From Parasphingorhabdus cellanae (GTDB taxonomy: Bacteria > Pseudomonadota > Alphaproteobacteria > Sphingomonadales > Sphingomonadaceae), in the NCBI RefSeq assembly GCF_017498565.1, contig NZ_CP071794.1, forward strand, positions 2,408,001-2,472,000: 64,000 nucleotides of DNA, read 5' to 3'. Position 1 is the stretch's first letter. Each line of letters starts with the position of its first letter. The position numbers and the translations under genes were made by a program. The notes under the pieces were generated by a model. That model worked only from the letters and a program-made list of their open reading frames with translations, was not told where the DNA came from and made no database searches. This document shows, piece after piece, positions 7,408-16,756 of this stretch.

Positions 7408-8292
7408 ATGAAATGGCTTATCACATTGGGGCTATTGGCAATTGCGGTCGGGGGCTTTGCCTATTGGTTTTTCTCGCAGCCTGGCCCGCAGCAGCTGGAC
7501 ATGGTCAATAATATCATTCCGGGCGATCGGGATGCGAAGCTGTTGGTAAACGGTCAGGTCTATGATGAAGAGCTCGGCCTGGGCCTGAATATCTGGGCAC
7601 CCACCAGGGTTTCCGATCAGCCGTTGCCGGTTGTGGTGTTTATCTATGGCGGTGGCTGGCGGGCGGGGTCAAAGGACCAATATGCCTTTGCCGGACGGGC
7701 GCTGGCTCATCGCGGTTATCTGACGGTACTCGCGGACTATCGGCTTTATCCCAAGGTGAAGTTTCCCGAATTTCTGGAGGACAGCGCTAAGGCCGTCGCC
7801 TGGGTGCATGATAATATCGCGGATCATGGCGGCGATCCGGACCGGATATTCCTGTCGGGTCAGTCGGCGGGCGCTTATAATGTCACGATGCTCGCGCTCG
7901 ACCCGCAATGGCTGGGGCGGATGGGCAAGACGACCGATCTGATCAAGGGCGTGGCGGCATTGGCCGGTCCTTATGATTTCTATCCGTTCAGTTCCGAAAC
8001 CACCAAGAACAGCTTTGGCTCTTTTCATAAGCCTGAACTGACTCAGCCGGTTAACTTCGTGCGGGCCGATGCGCCGCCGCTCTGGCTCTCAACCGGGATT
8101 GATGACACTGAAGTGAAGCCGCGCAACAGCAGGATATTGCGGGACAAGATGCTCGAAGTGGGCGGTGACGCCGAATATGTCGAATATCCCGATATGGATC
8201 ATATCGAAATCATGATGGCTATCTCCAAACCGTTTCGGAACAAGGGCCCGGTGCTGGATGACATGATCGCGTTTTTTGAAAGCCGCCCATGA
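7408..8292 (+). CDS. Alpha/beta hydrolase (carboxylesterase-like), membrane-anchored or secreted
   Basis: The 294-residue protein begins with a hydrophobic segment (residues 4-22) likely to serve as a signal anchor. The hydrolase domain has YGGGWRAGSKDQY, the oxyanion-hole motif of the HSL/BD-FAE group, and the nucleophile elbow GQSAGAY. A late Asp (GIDDTEVKP) and His (YPDMDHIEIM) can complete the triad. It would hydrolyse an ester outside the cytoplasm. Its stop overlaps the following nucleotidyltransferase start (ATGA), so both belong to one transcript. Confidence 0.85.
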   Translation: MKWLITLGLLAIAVGGFAYWFFSQPGPQQLDMVNNIIPGDRDAKLLVNGQVYDEELGLGLNIWAPTRVSDQPLPVVVFIYGGGWRAGSKDQYAFAGRALAHRGYLTVLADYRLYPKVKFPEFLEDSAKAVAWVHDNIADHGGDPDRIFLSGQSAGAYNVTMLALDPQWLGRMGKTTDLIKGVAALAGPYDFYPFSSETTKNSFGSFHKPELTQPVNFVRADAPPLWLSTGIDDTEVKPRNSRILRDKMLEVGGDAEYVEYPDMDHIEIMMAISKPFRNKGPVLDDMIAFFESRP

Positions 8293-9119
8293 CAGATGAA
8301 AATCCCGGTGATGCTGCGGTGCTGGCACGTGCTGACGCGATCGTGTTGGCCGGGAGTCGGCCCGGCGGTGATGCGATGGCGGATAGCCGGGGCATCGCCG
8401 TAAAGGCACTGATTCCGGTTGCGGGCAAAGCGATGCTGGCTCATGTCACCGACGCTTTGCTAAGCCACTCGGCGATCGGCAATGTGCATCTGCTGGCGCA
8501 GGATTTTAAACCCTTTTGGGCCGATTCCGATACACAGGGACTGGCAGCGAATGGCCGCGTGATGGTGCAGGAGAGCGGGGCAACCATTGCCGTCTCGGTA
8601 GATGCGCTGCTGAAAAGGGAAGATGCGCGCTATCCGCTGCTGATCACCACGGCGGACAATGTGTTGTTAAGCCAAGAGATGATCGCTGATTTTCTGAACG
8701 CAGCGACAGCATCGGACATTGCCATTGCGGTTGTGGAAAAGGACGTGTTGCTGCGCCGCTATCCGGCATCCCGGCGCACGTGGCTGAAACTGCGTGGCGG
8801 TCATTATAGCGGGGCCAATCTGTTCTATTTCGGATCCCCGCAGGCGCGCCAGATTTTACGCTATTGGGCCGAGGTCGAACAGGACCGTAAAAAGGGCTGG
8901 AAAATCCTGACGATATTCGGCCCGTGGCTGTTGTTTTTGGCGGTGACCAGAATGTTGACCGTTGATCAATTGGCGGCGCGGGTTGGCAGGAAGCTGGGCT
9001 TGACCATCAAGATCGTCCCGATGACGCAGGCAGAGGCCTGCATTGATGTGGATAAGGAAATCGATCTCGCGATGGTGGAGCAAATTATCGCCGCACAAAC
9101 AAAGGTTGCCGATATCTAG
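8289..9119 (+). CDS. MobA-like NTP transferase domain protein
   Basis: The 276-residue protein has a variant nucleotidyltransferase start, ADAIVLAGSRPGGD, then KALIPVAGKAMLAHVTDALL and the metal-binding TTADNVLL. This arrangement is typical of GT-A fold cytidylyl- or guanylyltransferases. It probably activates a sugar- or polyol-phosphate. It overlaps the hydrolase gene by four bases and ends convergently, overlapping the flippase stop by four bases. Together with 10567-11319 and 11783-12883 it points to a lipid-headgroup or glycan pathway. Confidence 0.75.
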   Translation: MTDENPGDAAVLARADAIVLAGSRPGGDAMADSRGIAVKALIPVAGKAMLAHVTDALLSHSAIGNVHLLAQDFKPFWADSDTQGLAANGRVMVQESGATIAVSVDALLKREDARYPLLITTADNVLLSQEMIADFLNAATASDIAIAVVEKDVLLRRYPASRRTWLKLRGGHYSGANLFYFGSPQARQILRYWAEVEQDRKKGWKILTIFGPWLLFLAVTRMLTVDQLAARVGRKLGLTIKIVPMTQAEACIDVDKEIDLAMVEQIIAAQTKVADI

Positions 9120-10447
9120 CCCTTGGCCAGATTTCTGCGAGCGGCAATCCCGAATAGAAAGAGCCGGATGACGGCGGCAACCAACATCGCACCGGCAGCG
9201 CCTGTCGCGCCATAAAATTGCAGACCCAGAAGCAGCAGGGTGATGAACAATATGGCAATAGTAGCTTGCAAGACCAAAGCCGTGCGGGCGCCACTGCCGG
9301 ATAATAATGTCGGCTCATATATCGCGCCAGCAAGGTCAACCGAGGCAGCGGCTGCAAGCAGGATGAGCAAGGGATAAGCTGGCAGGAACTCGGGTCCCGA
9401 CATGTAGAACAAGGCGGGTTGTCCAATGGCCACGACAATCAGGATGACCGTTCCACCCGTGATGAAAAGCATCCGGGTGGCTTTGCGGAACAGGGTCTGC
9501 ATTGCCTCGGCCCCCTGTTGCGCGCGGGTCAGGTTGACCTCTGCAAAGATTGCTTTTGACAGCAATGTGGAAATTTTGGTCATCGCGACGCTAAGCTGGC
9601 TGGCGAGCCGGTAGAGCCCGGCGGCAGTGGGTCCAACAAAATAGCCGACGATCAACAGAGCGACGTTCTGGGACAGTCCGGCCAAGGTCGAGCCCAGATT
9701 GGATATCAATAAAAATTCCCCAAGCCCTCGATTTTCCCGGACCGCTCGCTTTGCGCCGAACAGGTTTCGCGGTGCCATGACATCCCGGCTTTGCCAGGCC
9801 GCGAACAGCCAATAGCCAATGGCATGGATGACTTCTGACAATGCCCAGACGGCAAGGAAGTTGATTAGACTGGGCTCGGTGAACCAGACGATCAATGTGC
9901 CGATTAACCGGATTGTCGGAATAATGGCTTCGGCATATGCCGCCAGATCAAAGCGGTTTTCGACCCGCAAAATCCCGGTCGGTGTGGATTTTATCGACAG
10001 CAACATGACGAGTGCAAAGACCAGCGCGCTCTGTGCCAGCTCCTGATCCCAGCCGAAAAAGGGCGCGAGCCAGGCGACCGCGAAATAGGCGAGCACACAT
10101 CCGGCCGCCGCTCCTGCAATATCGAGCAGGGTACATAATCCGACCAGGCGGCCGAATTTCTGCCGGTTCTCTCCGCCCTTGATATGGCGCGCGCCGAAAC
10201 GGATGACGACCTGCCATGTCTGGAACGTGACGATGAGGGCGATGGCCTGGGCGGTGCCGGTGATCAGGGCAAATTGACCAAAGCCCGCGACGCCGAGTGT
10301 CCGGGTCAATATCGCAAGGTAGAACAGGCTCAGGATCCCGCCAAAGCCCTTCCCGCCAAGCAGCCAACCGGTGTTGGTGATGATCCGCTGGATTCCGGTT
10401 TTTTCCCCGCTGGCCTTACCCGGTTCGATTACGGCCTCCTCAGCCAT
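9116..10447 (-). CDS. Polysaccharide/lipid flippase of the MOP superfamily (Wzx-like)
   Basis: This is a polytopic membrane protein of about 443 residues with around 12-14 helices. The N-terminal segment LLGGKGFGGILSLFYLAILT, followed by RTLGVAGFGQFA, is typical of O-antigen flippases and oligosaccharide transporters. It would move an undecaprenyl- or other lipid-linked product across the inner membrane. I chose the ATG at 10447; a GTG at 10471 would add eight residues and cannot be excluded. It is divergent from the nucleotidyltransferase at 10567, with a shared 119-bp control region. Confidence 0.85.
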   Translation of the reverse strand: MAEEAVIEPGKASGEKTGIQRIITNTGWLLGGKGFGGILSLFYLAILTRTLGVAGFGQFALITGTAQAIALIVTFQTWQVVIRFGARHIKGGENRQKFGRLVGLCTLLDIAGAAAGCVLAYFAVAWLAPFFGWDQELAQSALVFALVMLLSIKSTPTGILRVENRFDLAAYAEAIIPTIRLIGTLIVWFTEPSLINFLAVWALSEVIHAIGYWLFAAWQSRDVMAPRNLFGAKRAVRENRGLGEFLLISNLGSTLAGLSQNVALLIVGYFVGPTAAGLYRLASQLSVAMTKISTLLSKAIFAEVNLTRAQQGAEAMQTLFRKATRMLFITGGTVILIVVAIGQPALFYMSGPEFLPAYPLLILLAAAASVDLAGAIYEPTLLSGSGARTALVLQATIAILFITLLLLGLQFYGATGAAGAMLVAAVIRLFLFGIAARRNLAKG

Positions 10448-10566
10448 GGTTAAGCGTGCATTCCAAAACACTTCTGTAACCGGATGTTACAGGATTGAGC
10501 TTTGATGACCATCGTTCTAAGTGTCTCCCCAGTTCATCCCTATCCCGATAAAGGCCAATTGCCAAT

Positions 10567-11319
10567 ATGATCGACAAAGTAATAATATTGAGCGCGGGTC
10601 AAGGCTCGCGGCTGCTTCCGCTGACCGCAGAGCGCCCCAAATGCCTGATCGATTTTTCAGGCAAGAGCCTGATTGCCTGGCAGATAGAGATGCTGGCCGC
10701 TGGCGGGGTTAGTGAATTTCATGTCGTCACCGGTTTTATGACAGATATGGTCGAGGCCGAACTGAAAACGCTCCAACAGACCGGACTCAATATCACCATC
10801 CACTTTAATCCGTTCTACAAAGTGGCTGATAATCTTGGCAGCTGCTGGATTGTGCGCGATATCATGGATGGCGATTTCATGATCCTGAATGGCGACACGT
10901 TGATTTCCCCGGAGATTATCGCGACGGCGCAGCAGACCGAGAATTGGCCGATTACGGTGACCGTGGATATCAAAGACGATTATGATAGCGATGATATGAA
11001 AGTGTCGCTCAGCGGTGATCGGCTGACGGCTATCGGCAAGACGCTGACGGCGGATCAAAGCGATGCCGAATCAATCGGTTTTCTGGCGTTTCGCGGCGAA
11101 GGCGGGGCGTTGTTCAAAGAAAAGGTGCGCGAATTTATGCGCACGCCCGCTGGTGTGGAAAACTGGTATCTCAAGATTATTGATGCGCTGGCCCCCAGCG
11201 AAAAAGTCGGCACAGTGTCGATCAAAGGCCATGACTGGGCAGAGGTGGATTTCCTCAATGATGTCGAGGCCGCAACCGTGCTTACCGATCAGTGGCTGGC
11301 CCGATCAACGACGGGCTAG
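10567..11319 (+). CDS. Sugar-phosphate or polyol-phosphate nucleotidyltransferase
   Basis: The 250-residue protein has the full GT-A nucleotidyltransferase signature: ILSAGQGSRLLPLTAERPKC at residues 8-27, LNGDTLISPEI with the catalytic Asp, and VDIKDDYDSDDMKV. It is closest in appearance to the LicC/inositol-1-phosphate cytidylyltransferase group. Such enzymes make CDP-choline, CDP-inositol or related activated head groups. The presence of a CDP-alcohol phosphatidyltransferase 460 bases further on, on the other strand, supports a CDP product. The exact substrate is inferred only. Confidence 0.8.
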   Translation: MIDKVIILSAGQGSRLLPLTAERPKCLIDFSGKSLIAWQIEMLAAGGVSEFHVVTGFMTDMVEAELKTLQQTGLNITIHFNPFYKVADNLGSCWIVRDIMDGDFMILNGDTLISPEIIATAQQTENWPITVTVDIKDDYDSDDMKVSLSGDRLTAIGKTLTADQSDAESIGFLAFRGEGGALFKEKVREFMRTPAGVENWYLKIIDALAPSEKVGTVSIKGHDWAEVDFLNDVEAATVLTDQWLARSTTG

Positions 11320-11325
11320 GTCCGG

Positions 11326-11760
11326 TTAATCCGCAAAACCCGATTTCAGCCAGGCGGCCATTCCCGATATCTGGTCGTCGGATAGCTTTGTCGCATCACC
11401 CAGAGCAGGCGGACCGGGCCATGATGTGTCTTCAAAGCTCTGCCCCATCCATTCTCGTTCGCCCTCATAGCGCGGAATGAGGTGAAAATGGACATGAGGG
11501 TCGACCATCATCAGCATGAGCCAGTTGAGTTTTTGATGCGAAACCAGATTGGTCAACACGCCTGCAACGTCGGCTGTAACAGTCTTGAGCTCGGTAAAAT
11601 GGGCGGGGGACAGGTCGCCGAAATCCTGCGCATCGGATTTGGCGGCGACGATAAGCGAACCCAATGTTACTTGCGCGGGGCGAAGCAGGACGACCCAGTG
11701 GTCATAGTCGCGGACCAATGTCGCCGGATAGCCGAATTTCTTGATGGTGTCGTTGATCAT
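11326..11760 (-). CDS. HIT-family nucleotide hydrolase/transferase
   Basis: The 144-residue protein carries the histidine triad in DPHVHFHLIPRY (H-x-H-x-H). HIT proteins cleave nucleotide phosphoanhydrides or adenylates. I start at ATG 11760 because the upstream in-frame extension (to 11826) would overlap the end of the preceding gene and is arginine-rich. It lies 22 bases downstream of the CDP-alcohol transferase gene and is probably co-transcribed with it. Its role may be turnover of nucleotide-activated intermediates. Confidence 0.85.
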   Translation of the reverse strand: MINDTIKKFGYPATLVRDYDHWVVLLRPAQVTLGSLIVAAKSDAQDFGDLSPAHFTELKTVTADVAGVLTNLVSHQKLNWLMLMMVDPHVHFHLIPRYEGEREWMGQSFEDTSWPGPPALGDATKLSDDQISGMAAWLKSGFAD

Positions 11761-11782
11761 GTCGCTTTTCCTATTGCTGGTC

Positions 11783-12883
11783 CTATTCTTGGCCCTGTTC
11801 CTGCTCCAACCACGATATAATCTCACCGCCGCGCATTTTTATCAAGGCCGCCTGGAATATCTGAACCATGTGAACAGCAAGGGAAATTAATGTCCACCAA
11901 GCGACCGCCAGCAAACCGATATCGGGGCGGCCAAAGATCATCGAAGCAAACAGCAATACCATATTGGGGTTCCGCCGCGCGGTGATCAGCCGGAACCAGC
12001 TATCCCATGGCCGCCAGACATGGATGTGCTGATCGAATGCGCGCATGAATATGCCCTCGATAATCCGTTGCAGGACATAGCCGCCGATGATCACAATCAG
12101 GGCCAGGCCCAGCTGGTCTTCGGGCAAAGCCAATCCCACAGCGCCGAGGCCCAGGGCCCAAGCGACCCACCAGAAAGGCGGATGAACAAGGTCCAGGCCA
12201 TGATCGAAAATATTACCCCAAAAGGAAGACGTAATAGTACAGCGCGCCAATTTGCCGTCGACCGTGTCGAGCACCATGAAGACAAATCCCGCGGCCATGC
12301 CGCTCCAGAAATAGCCGTAATAGAACAGGAATGGTGCCGCTATGCAGCCCACCGCACCGATGGCGGTTACCATATTGGGGGTCATTCCAAGGCGCGCAGC
12401 AAAGCGTGTCAGGACCAATGCCAGTTCAGGCCAAAGATATTTGGTCAAGATATCAGTGACGCCTTTATAAGCACCAAAATAGCTTTGCCGCTCGATGTCC
12501 TTCACCGTTTCCGTGGTCAGCTGACGAACAAAGGGTGTCTCCAATTTGCGCAGTTGGTGATTATAAACACGCGGGTTTTCAGTATATTCGACGACTTCAG
12601 CTTCGGCGGGCACGCTCAATCCAGCCAGTCTTTCAGCATCGTCATCGTTTTGAACATGCCCGAGAACCGGTACTCCCGCAACGGTTATCACCATACCGGG
12701 ATGTCGCTGGATATGGCGCATCCAGAGCGGGTCAAAGACATAGTCAAGATTAACCCAAATCCGGGCGGCGGCGCTTTCCAATTTGGCCGCAAGGCGCCTC
12801 GCGCGCTCCGCATTTGTCATGCCCCAGATTAATGTATCATTTTCGCCATACAGTAAAAGAGTCACACCGTTTGCGGTCTGCAT
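11783..12883 (-). CDS. CDP-alcohol phosphatidyltransferase with an N-terminal extra domain
   Basis: The 366-residue protein has the CDP-alcohol phosphotransferase motif DG-x2-AR-x8-G-x3-D-x3-D (VDGKLARCTITSSFWGNIFD, then HGLD) at about residues 210-234, and membrane helices around it. The first about 130 residues resemble a degenerate nucleotidyltransferase-like region without the GxGxR motif. The layout recalls archaeal and thermophile IPCT/DIPPS fusions, in which a cytidylyltransferase is joined to a CDP-inositol transferase. Here the active cytidylyltransferase may be the separate gene at 10567. The product could be a phospholipid or phosphodiester-linked headgroup. Confidence 0.8.
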   Translation of the reverse strand: MQTANGVTLLLYGENDTLIWGMTNAERARRLAAKLESAAARIWVNLDYVFDPLWMRHIQRHPGMVITVAGVPVLGHVQNDDDAERLAGLSVPAEAEVVEYTENPRVYNHQLRKLETPFVRQLTTETVKDIERQSYFGAYKGVTDILTKYLWPELALVLTRFAARLGMTPNMVTAIGAVGCIAAPFLFYYGYFWSGMAAGFVFMVLDTVDGKLARCTITSSFWGNIFDHGLDLVHPPFWWVAWALGLGAVGLALPEDQLGLALIVIIGGYVLQRIIEGIFMRAFDQHIHVWRPWDSWFRLITARRNPNMVLLFASMIFGRPDIGLLAVAWWTLISLAVHMVQIFQAALIKMRGGEIISWLEQEQGQE

Positions 12884-13188
12884 ATAAGATATTCCTGTAG
12901 TGCTTTTCGAATGACGGGGCTGATGGTCGCTAATATCAACAGAGACAACCGATTAACAAGCAAATTGGACATTTTGGTATCGAAAATGAGGCAAAAGAAT
13001 CGAATCCCGTCGAGATACCGGGATTATCAAAAATGTGAGCGACTTCAGTTTTCCTGGTTTTTCAGTGCTTTTCAAGCATATAACCGGCTATTTCAGGCAT
13101 TGAAATCAGGCAAAAACTGGCTATATCCAGTGTTCAAACGTAATTTTTAACGCGACACCTACTATTTCGCCAAGACAAGAGATTATCG
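12884..13188. other. Gene-free spacer upstream of sdhB
   Basis: This 305-base AT-rich spacer separates the divergent CDP-alcohol transferase and sdhB genes. A 79-codon frame at 12911-13150 has no family features and I do not call it. Promoters for both flanking genes must lie here, but no clear -35/-10 pair or operator stands out. Confidence 0.5.
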
Positions 13189-13971
13189 ATGGCAACGTTC
13201 ACGCTTCCAAAAAACAGCAAAATCCGCAAGACCGGTGAAGTGCATGAAGCGCTTAGCGGGGGCAAAACCCGGGCGTTCAAAGTCTATCGCTATGATCCGG
13301 ACAGCGGCAAAAACCCGAGCTATGATACGTTCAAGATCGATACGGATGATTGCGGGCCTATGGTGCTCGATGCTTTGATCAAGATGAAAAGCGAACAGGA
13401 TTCTACCCTCACGTTCCGTCGGTCTTGCCGCGAAGGGATTTGCGGATCCTGCGCGATGAATATTGACGGCAAAAACGGTTTGGCTTGCACCACTGCAATT
13501 GAAGATTGCAGCAAAGAAGTAAAAATCACGCCGCTGCCGCATATGGAAGTGATCAAGGACCTCGTTCCCGACTTCACCCATTTCTACGCGCAATATGCCT
13601 CGATTCAGCCGTGGCTGAAAACGGTTACGCCGACGCCATCGGGTAAAGAGCGGCTGCAGTCCCCCGAAGATCGGGCGAAACTTGATGGCCTCTATGAGTG
13701 CATTTTGTGCGCCTGTTGTCAGACCAGCTGCCCGAGCTATTGGTGGAATAGCGACAAGTTTCTCGGCCCTGCTATCCTGCTGCAAGCCTATCGCTGGCTG
13801 GCCGACAGCCGTGATGAAATGACCGGTGAGCGGCTCGATGAACTGGAAGATCCGTTCCGTCTCTATCGCTGTCACACCATCATGAACTGCGCCAATGCCT
13901 GCCCGAAAGGCCTGTCACCTGCCAAAGCGATTGCCGAGATCAAGAAGATGACAGCGGCTCGCGAGGTTTGA
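13189..13971 (+). CDS. sdhB: Succinate dehydrogenase iron-sulfur subunit
   Basis: This 260-residue subunit of complex II carries electrons from the flavoprotein to ubiquinone. The plant-type 2Fe-2S site is [16 protein letters not shown]. The second and third clusters are bound by [16 protein letters not shown] and [15 protein letters not shown]. The sdhC, sdhD and sdhA genes are not next to it on the upstream side, where a divergent unrelated gene lies. Either sdhB has separated from the others or they lie elsewhere. A hotdog thioesterase gene follows three bases later. Confidence 0.97.
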   Translation: MATFTLPKNSKIRKTGEVHEALSGGKTRAFKVYRYDPDSGKNPSYDTFKIDTDDCGPMVLDALIKMKSEQDSTLTFRRSCREGICGSCAMNIDGKNGLACTTAIEDCSKEVKITPLPHMEVIKDLVPDFTHFYAQYASIQPWLKTVTPTPSGKERLQSPEDRAKLDGLYECILCACCQTSCPSYWWNSDKFLGPAILLQAYRWLADSRDEMTGERLDELEDPFRLYRCHTIMNCANACPKGLSPAKAIAEIKKMTAAREV

Positions 13972-13974
13972 CAA

Positions 13975-14484
13975 TTGGCTGGCGACAAGCTGATGGCTGA
14001 CGCCGACCCAGAATTTTTTACCAGCGACCCTGATCCGGATCATCCGGGTTGGTTCCAGTGGAAATTGAAAGACCCCGAATGTTATAACAGCTTTTTGGGC
14101 CCCATGATCGTTAGGCGAGGCGGCGATGGTATCCCCGACACGACTGCACGGGTTCGCATGTTTCCCGAGCGTCAGCATCGCAACCTGGGCGATGTGGTGC
14201 ATGGCGGCACCATGATGGGCTTTATCGACTGCGCTCTGTTTGCCGCGATGCGGGTGCTGGATATTGGACCATCTGGTTTTGCCGTGACATTGGAGTTGCA
14301 GACCCATTTTATCGGGGCCGCGCGGCTGCATGAGCCGCTGGAAGCGCAGGTGGAAGTTGCCCGTGAAACCGGTCGTTTCCTGTTCCTTCGCGGTCTGGTG
14401 GTGCAAGGCGACGGTCAGGAAAATATGGCCTCTTATACAGCCATCGTCAAAAAAGCACCGCCGGCCAAAAAGACACCCAAATGA
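13975..14484 (+). CDS. PaaI-like hotdog thioesterase
   Basis: The 169-residue protein has the hotdog signature VVHGGTMMGFIDCALFAAM, with the catalytic acid (D) on the long helix, and LQTHFIGAARL. It should hydrolyse acyl-CoA thioesters, substrate unknown. The start is ambiguous: TTG at 13975 has GAGG eight bases upstream, whereas the ATG at 13993 has none, so I use the TTG. It overlaps zapE by ATGA and sits between sdhB and zapE, in one likely transcript. Confidence 0.85.
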   Translation: MAGDKLMADADPEFFTSDPDPDHPGWFQWKLKDPECYNSFLGPMIVRRGGDGIPDTTARVRMFPERQHRNLGDVVHGGTMMGFIDCALFAAMRVLDIGPSGFAVTLELQTHFIGAARLHEPLEAQVEVARETGRFLFLRGLVVQGDGQENMASYTAIVKKAPPAKKTPK

Positions 14485-15608
14485 CAGACTTTTATGCGGC
14501 GTATCAGGCGTTGATAACAAATGGCGAGTTGCGGCCGGATGCAGATCAGGACAGCTGTGCCAAACGTCTCGCCACGCTGCAGAAAGAGCTGGAAGCGGTG
14601 CCGCCGCGCGGCAGCGTGCTGTGGCGCATGTTTTCCAAGAAACCCAAGCCGCCGCGCGGCGTCTATATGTGGGGCGGCGTCGGGCGCGGTAAGTCGATGC
14701 TGATGGATCTGTTTTACGACAGCCTTCAGATTCACCGCAAGAAACGCGCGCATTTCCATGAGTTCATGCTGGATGTGCATGCGCGATTGAATGTTGAACG
14801 CAAGAAGGAACAAGGTGATCCGATCCTTCCGGTCGTTGCAGCTTTGGCGGAGGAAGCACGCTTTCTGGCCTTTGACGAAATGGTGGTCAACAATAGCGCC
14901 GACGCGATGATTATGTCGCGCTTGTTCACCGGTCTCGTTGAAGCTGGCGTTACGTTGATCGCTACCTCCAATCGACCACCGGTTGATTTGTATAAAGATG
15001 GCCTTAATCGCGAGCATTTTTTACCTTTCATTGATTTGCTGGAAAACCGGCTCGATGTCATCTCGCTCAACGGCCCGACCGACTATCGCCGTGAACGACT
15101 AGGCGGGGTTGACCTCTGGCATGTGCCCAATGGCGATGCAGCGACCAAGGCGTTGAGCGAGGCTTTCTTTCGCCTGACCGACTATCCACCGGAAGATCGG
15201 GCCCATGTCCCCTCCGAAGAACTGCCGGTGCAGGGCGGCCGGTCGATGCATGTTCCTAAGGCCTTGAAGGGCGTCGGTGTTTTCTCGTTCAAACGGCTCT
15301 GTGCCGAAGCCCGGGGAGCCCCGGATTATCTGGCGATTGCCCGGCATTTTCACAGTGTTATCATCGTCGGTATTCCTATCCTGTCCAAAGAGAACCGCAA
15401 TGAAGCGGCGCGATTTGTGACCCTCATCGATGCGCTCTACGAATATCGGGTCAAGCTGCTGGCGAGCGCTGACGCGGAACCCGATGCGCTCTATCCCGAG
15501 GGCGACGGGTCATTCGAATTTGTCCGCACCGCCTCCCGGCTGGTCGAGATGCAGTCGGATGACTATCTCGCTCTGGGTCATGGCACGGGCGAAGCGCTCT
15601 CCCAATAA
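14481..15608 (+). CDS. zapE: Cell division protein ZapE (AFG1-like ATPase)
   Basis: The 375-residue P-loop ATPase has the Walker A motif GGVGRGKSMLMD (about residue 66), Walker B with FLAFDEMVV, and ATSNRPP as sensor region. These define the AFG1/ZapE family. In E. coli ZapE associates with the FtsZ ring and in mitochondria AFG1 helps turn over respiratory subunits. The neighbouring sdhB gives a respiratory context. A repeat follows the stop codon. Confidence 0.93.
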   Translation: MTDFYAAYQALITNGELRPDADQDSCAKRLATLQKELEAVPPRGSVLWRMFSKKPKPPRGVYMWGGVGRGKSMLMDLFYDSLQIHRKKRAHFHEFMLDVHARLNVERKKEQGDPILPVVAALAEEARFLAFDEMVVNNSADAMIMSRLFTGLVEAGVTLIATSNRPPVDLYKDGLNREHFLPFIDLLENRLDVISLNGPTDYRRERLGGVDLWHVPNGDAATKALSEAFFRLTDYPPEDRAHVPSEELPVQGGRSMHVPKALKGVGVFSFKRLCAEARGAPDYLAIARHFHSVIIVGIPILSKENRNEAARFVTLIDALYEYRVKLLASADAEPDALYPEGDGSFEFVRTASRLVEMQSDDYLALGHGTGEALSQ

Positions 15609-15619
15609 ATATGCTCGTG

Positions 15620-15681
15620 CGCTCACCCAGAGCCTGTCGAAGGGTGACTGCCACCATGCTTCGACGAGCTCAGCATGAGCG
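15620..15681. repeat. REP-like element with GCCTGTCGAAGG / CTTCGACGAGCTC arms
   Basis: CGCTCACCCAGAGCCTGTCG near the left end and TTCGACGAGCTCAGCATGAG near the right end are imperfect inverted partners. The same family occurs at 18743-18822. It lies between the convergent zapE and phosphotransferase genes. Confidence 0.6.
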
Positions 15682-15691
15682 CAGAGGGTAA

Positions 15692-16756
15692 TTACAACAG
15701 ACTCAAACTGTCGAGATCGAGCGCCATTTGCGCGGGGCGTTCGGCCATAACTGCGAACATCCGGTCCCCGCGATCCGTTTGCTCGACATGCAGCGATGCG
15801 TTGATCGCCATGATGAAGCCGGCAAAGGCATGACGGCGATATTCCTGCCAGAATGACTCAAAATCAAACGGCATGCCCCATTCCTCTTCACGCCGATAGA
15901 GATAGTCTTTCACCAATTTTTCCTCATGCTGGCGACGCATCGCTGGATCCGCAAAGCTGGTCCCGATCATATAGGCAACATCATTGGCAGGGTTACCGAA
16001 TGTGCAAGTCTGCCAGTCCACTAAGGCAGCCAATTGTCCATCTTCATAAAAGAGAATGTTATCCAGCCGCATATCACCATGGGTAATGGTCTGTTCGAGA
16101 GGTTCCTGTCCGACATAGGACCCGATCCGATCCACCAGTTGCTGGCCAATATCCAGTATCTCAGGCGAGAGGAGATCGGCAAATCGCTCTTTGAAAACGG
16201 GATAGCCATTGGTCAGGGTCTGCTCGGTAAACGCCACATTCTTGGCGGCATGGTGCAGCCATGCGAATTTCTCAAAACCACCATCTGGCCTGAAGCTGTG
16301 GAGGTCAGCAGCTTCTTTCAGAGTCGTTTCAACCTGGACAAGTGTTGCTCCTGCCAATTGATCGCCTTGCTCCGCCGGTGCCATGTCTTCCAGCATCAGG
16401 ACAAATTCCTGTTCGTTGTCGGCAATCGCAGCGTGGTAGCATTTCGGGCATTTGACACCAGAGCCGCCAGCCACATCGCGGTACCAACCCACCTCCATAT
16501 CATAGAGATGGAAAATGGCGGCCGCACTGCGGCTGATCTCGTCGGCGCTTGGACATTTGGCGATGAACGTCGGCGGCCGCGTTAACGCATCATAGCCTTC
16601 CGTCCACTCGCAACGAAAGCGATAGCTGTCACACACTTGCCCCGTTCCAACCGGTTTGTAGGTAAGAGATGTTAGAGCGCCTGCGGGCGCACCGAAAACC
16701 TTCTCGACAAAGGCTTTTCCAAAATCTTCCGGCCGGAGCGGGAATTCCGCGCTCAT
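15692..16756 (-). CDS. Aminoglycoside phosphotransferase-fold kinase
   Basis: The 354-residue protein belongs to the APH/choline kinase-like superfamily. It has the Brenner motif ITHGDMRLDNILF with catalytic D and N, followed by ALVDWQTCTFGNPANDVAYM with the metal-binding D. This branch is typical of environmental actinobacteria and sphingomonads and is annotated only as a phosphotransferase; an antibiotic substrate should not be assumed. It overlaps the following gene on the same strand (16753-17853) by four bases, so the two are co-translated and probably act on the same substrate. Confidence 0.85.
   Translation of the reverse strand: MSAEFPLRPEDFGKAFVEKVFGAPAGALTSLTYKPVGTGQVCDSYRFRCEWTEGYDALTRPPTFIAKCPSADEISRSAAAIFHLYDMEVGWYRDVAGGSGVKCPKCYHAAIADNEQEFVLMLEDMAPAEQGDQLAGATLVQVETTLKEAADLHSFRPDGGFEKFAWLHHAAKNVAFTEQTLTNGYPVFKERFADLLSPEILDIGQQLVDRIGSYVGQEPLEQTITHGDMRLDNILFYEDGQLAALVDWQTCTFGNPANDVAYMIGTSFADPAMRRQHEEKLVKDYLYRREEEWGMPFDFESFWQEYRRHAFAGFIMAINASLHVEQTDRGDRMFAVMAERPAQMALDLDSLSLL

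Noticed and set aside
12911..13150. 79-codon frame upstream of sdhB
   Set aside because: No recognisable domain, odd composition and no ribosome site; better seen as promoter spacer.
15692..16756. Antibiotic resistance kinase
   Set aside because: The fold is APH-like, but the branch and the partner gene do not point to aminoglycosides.
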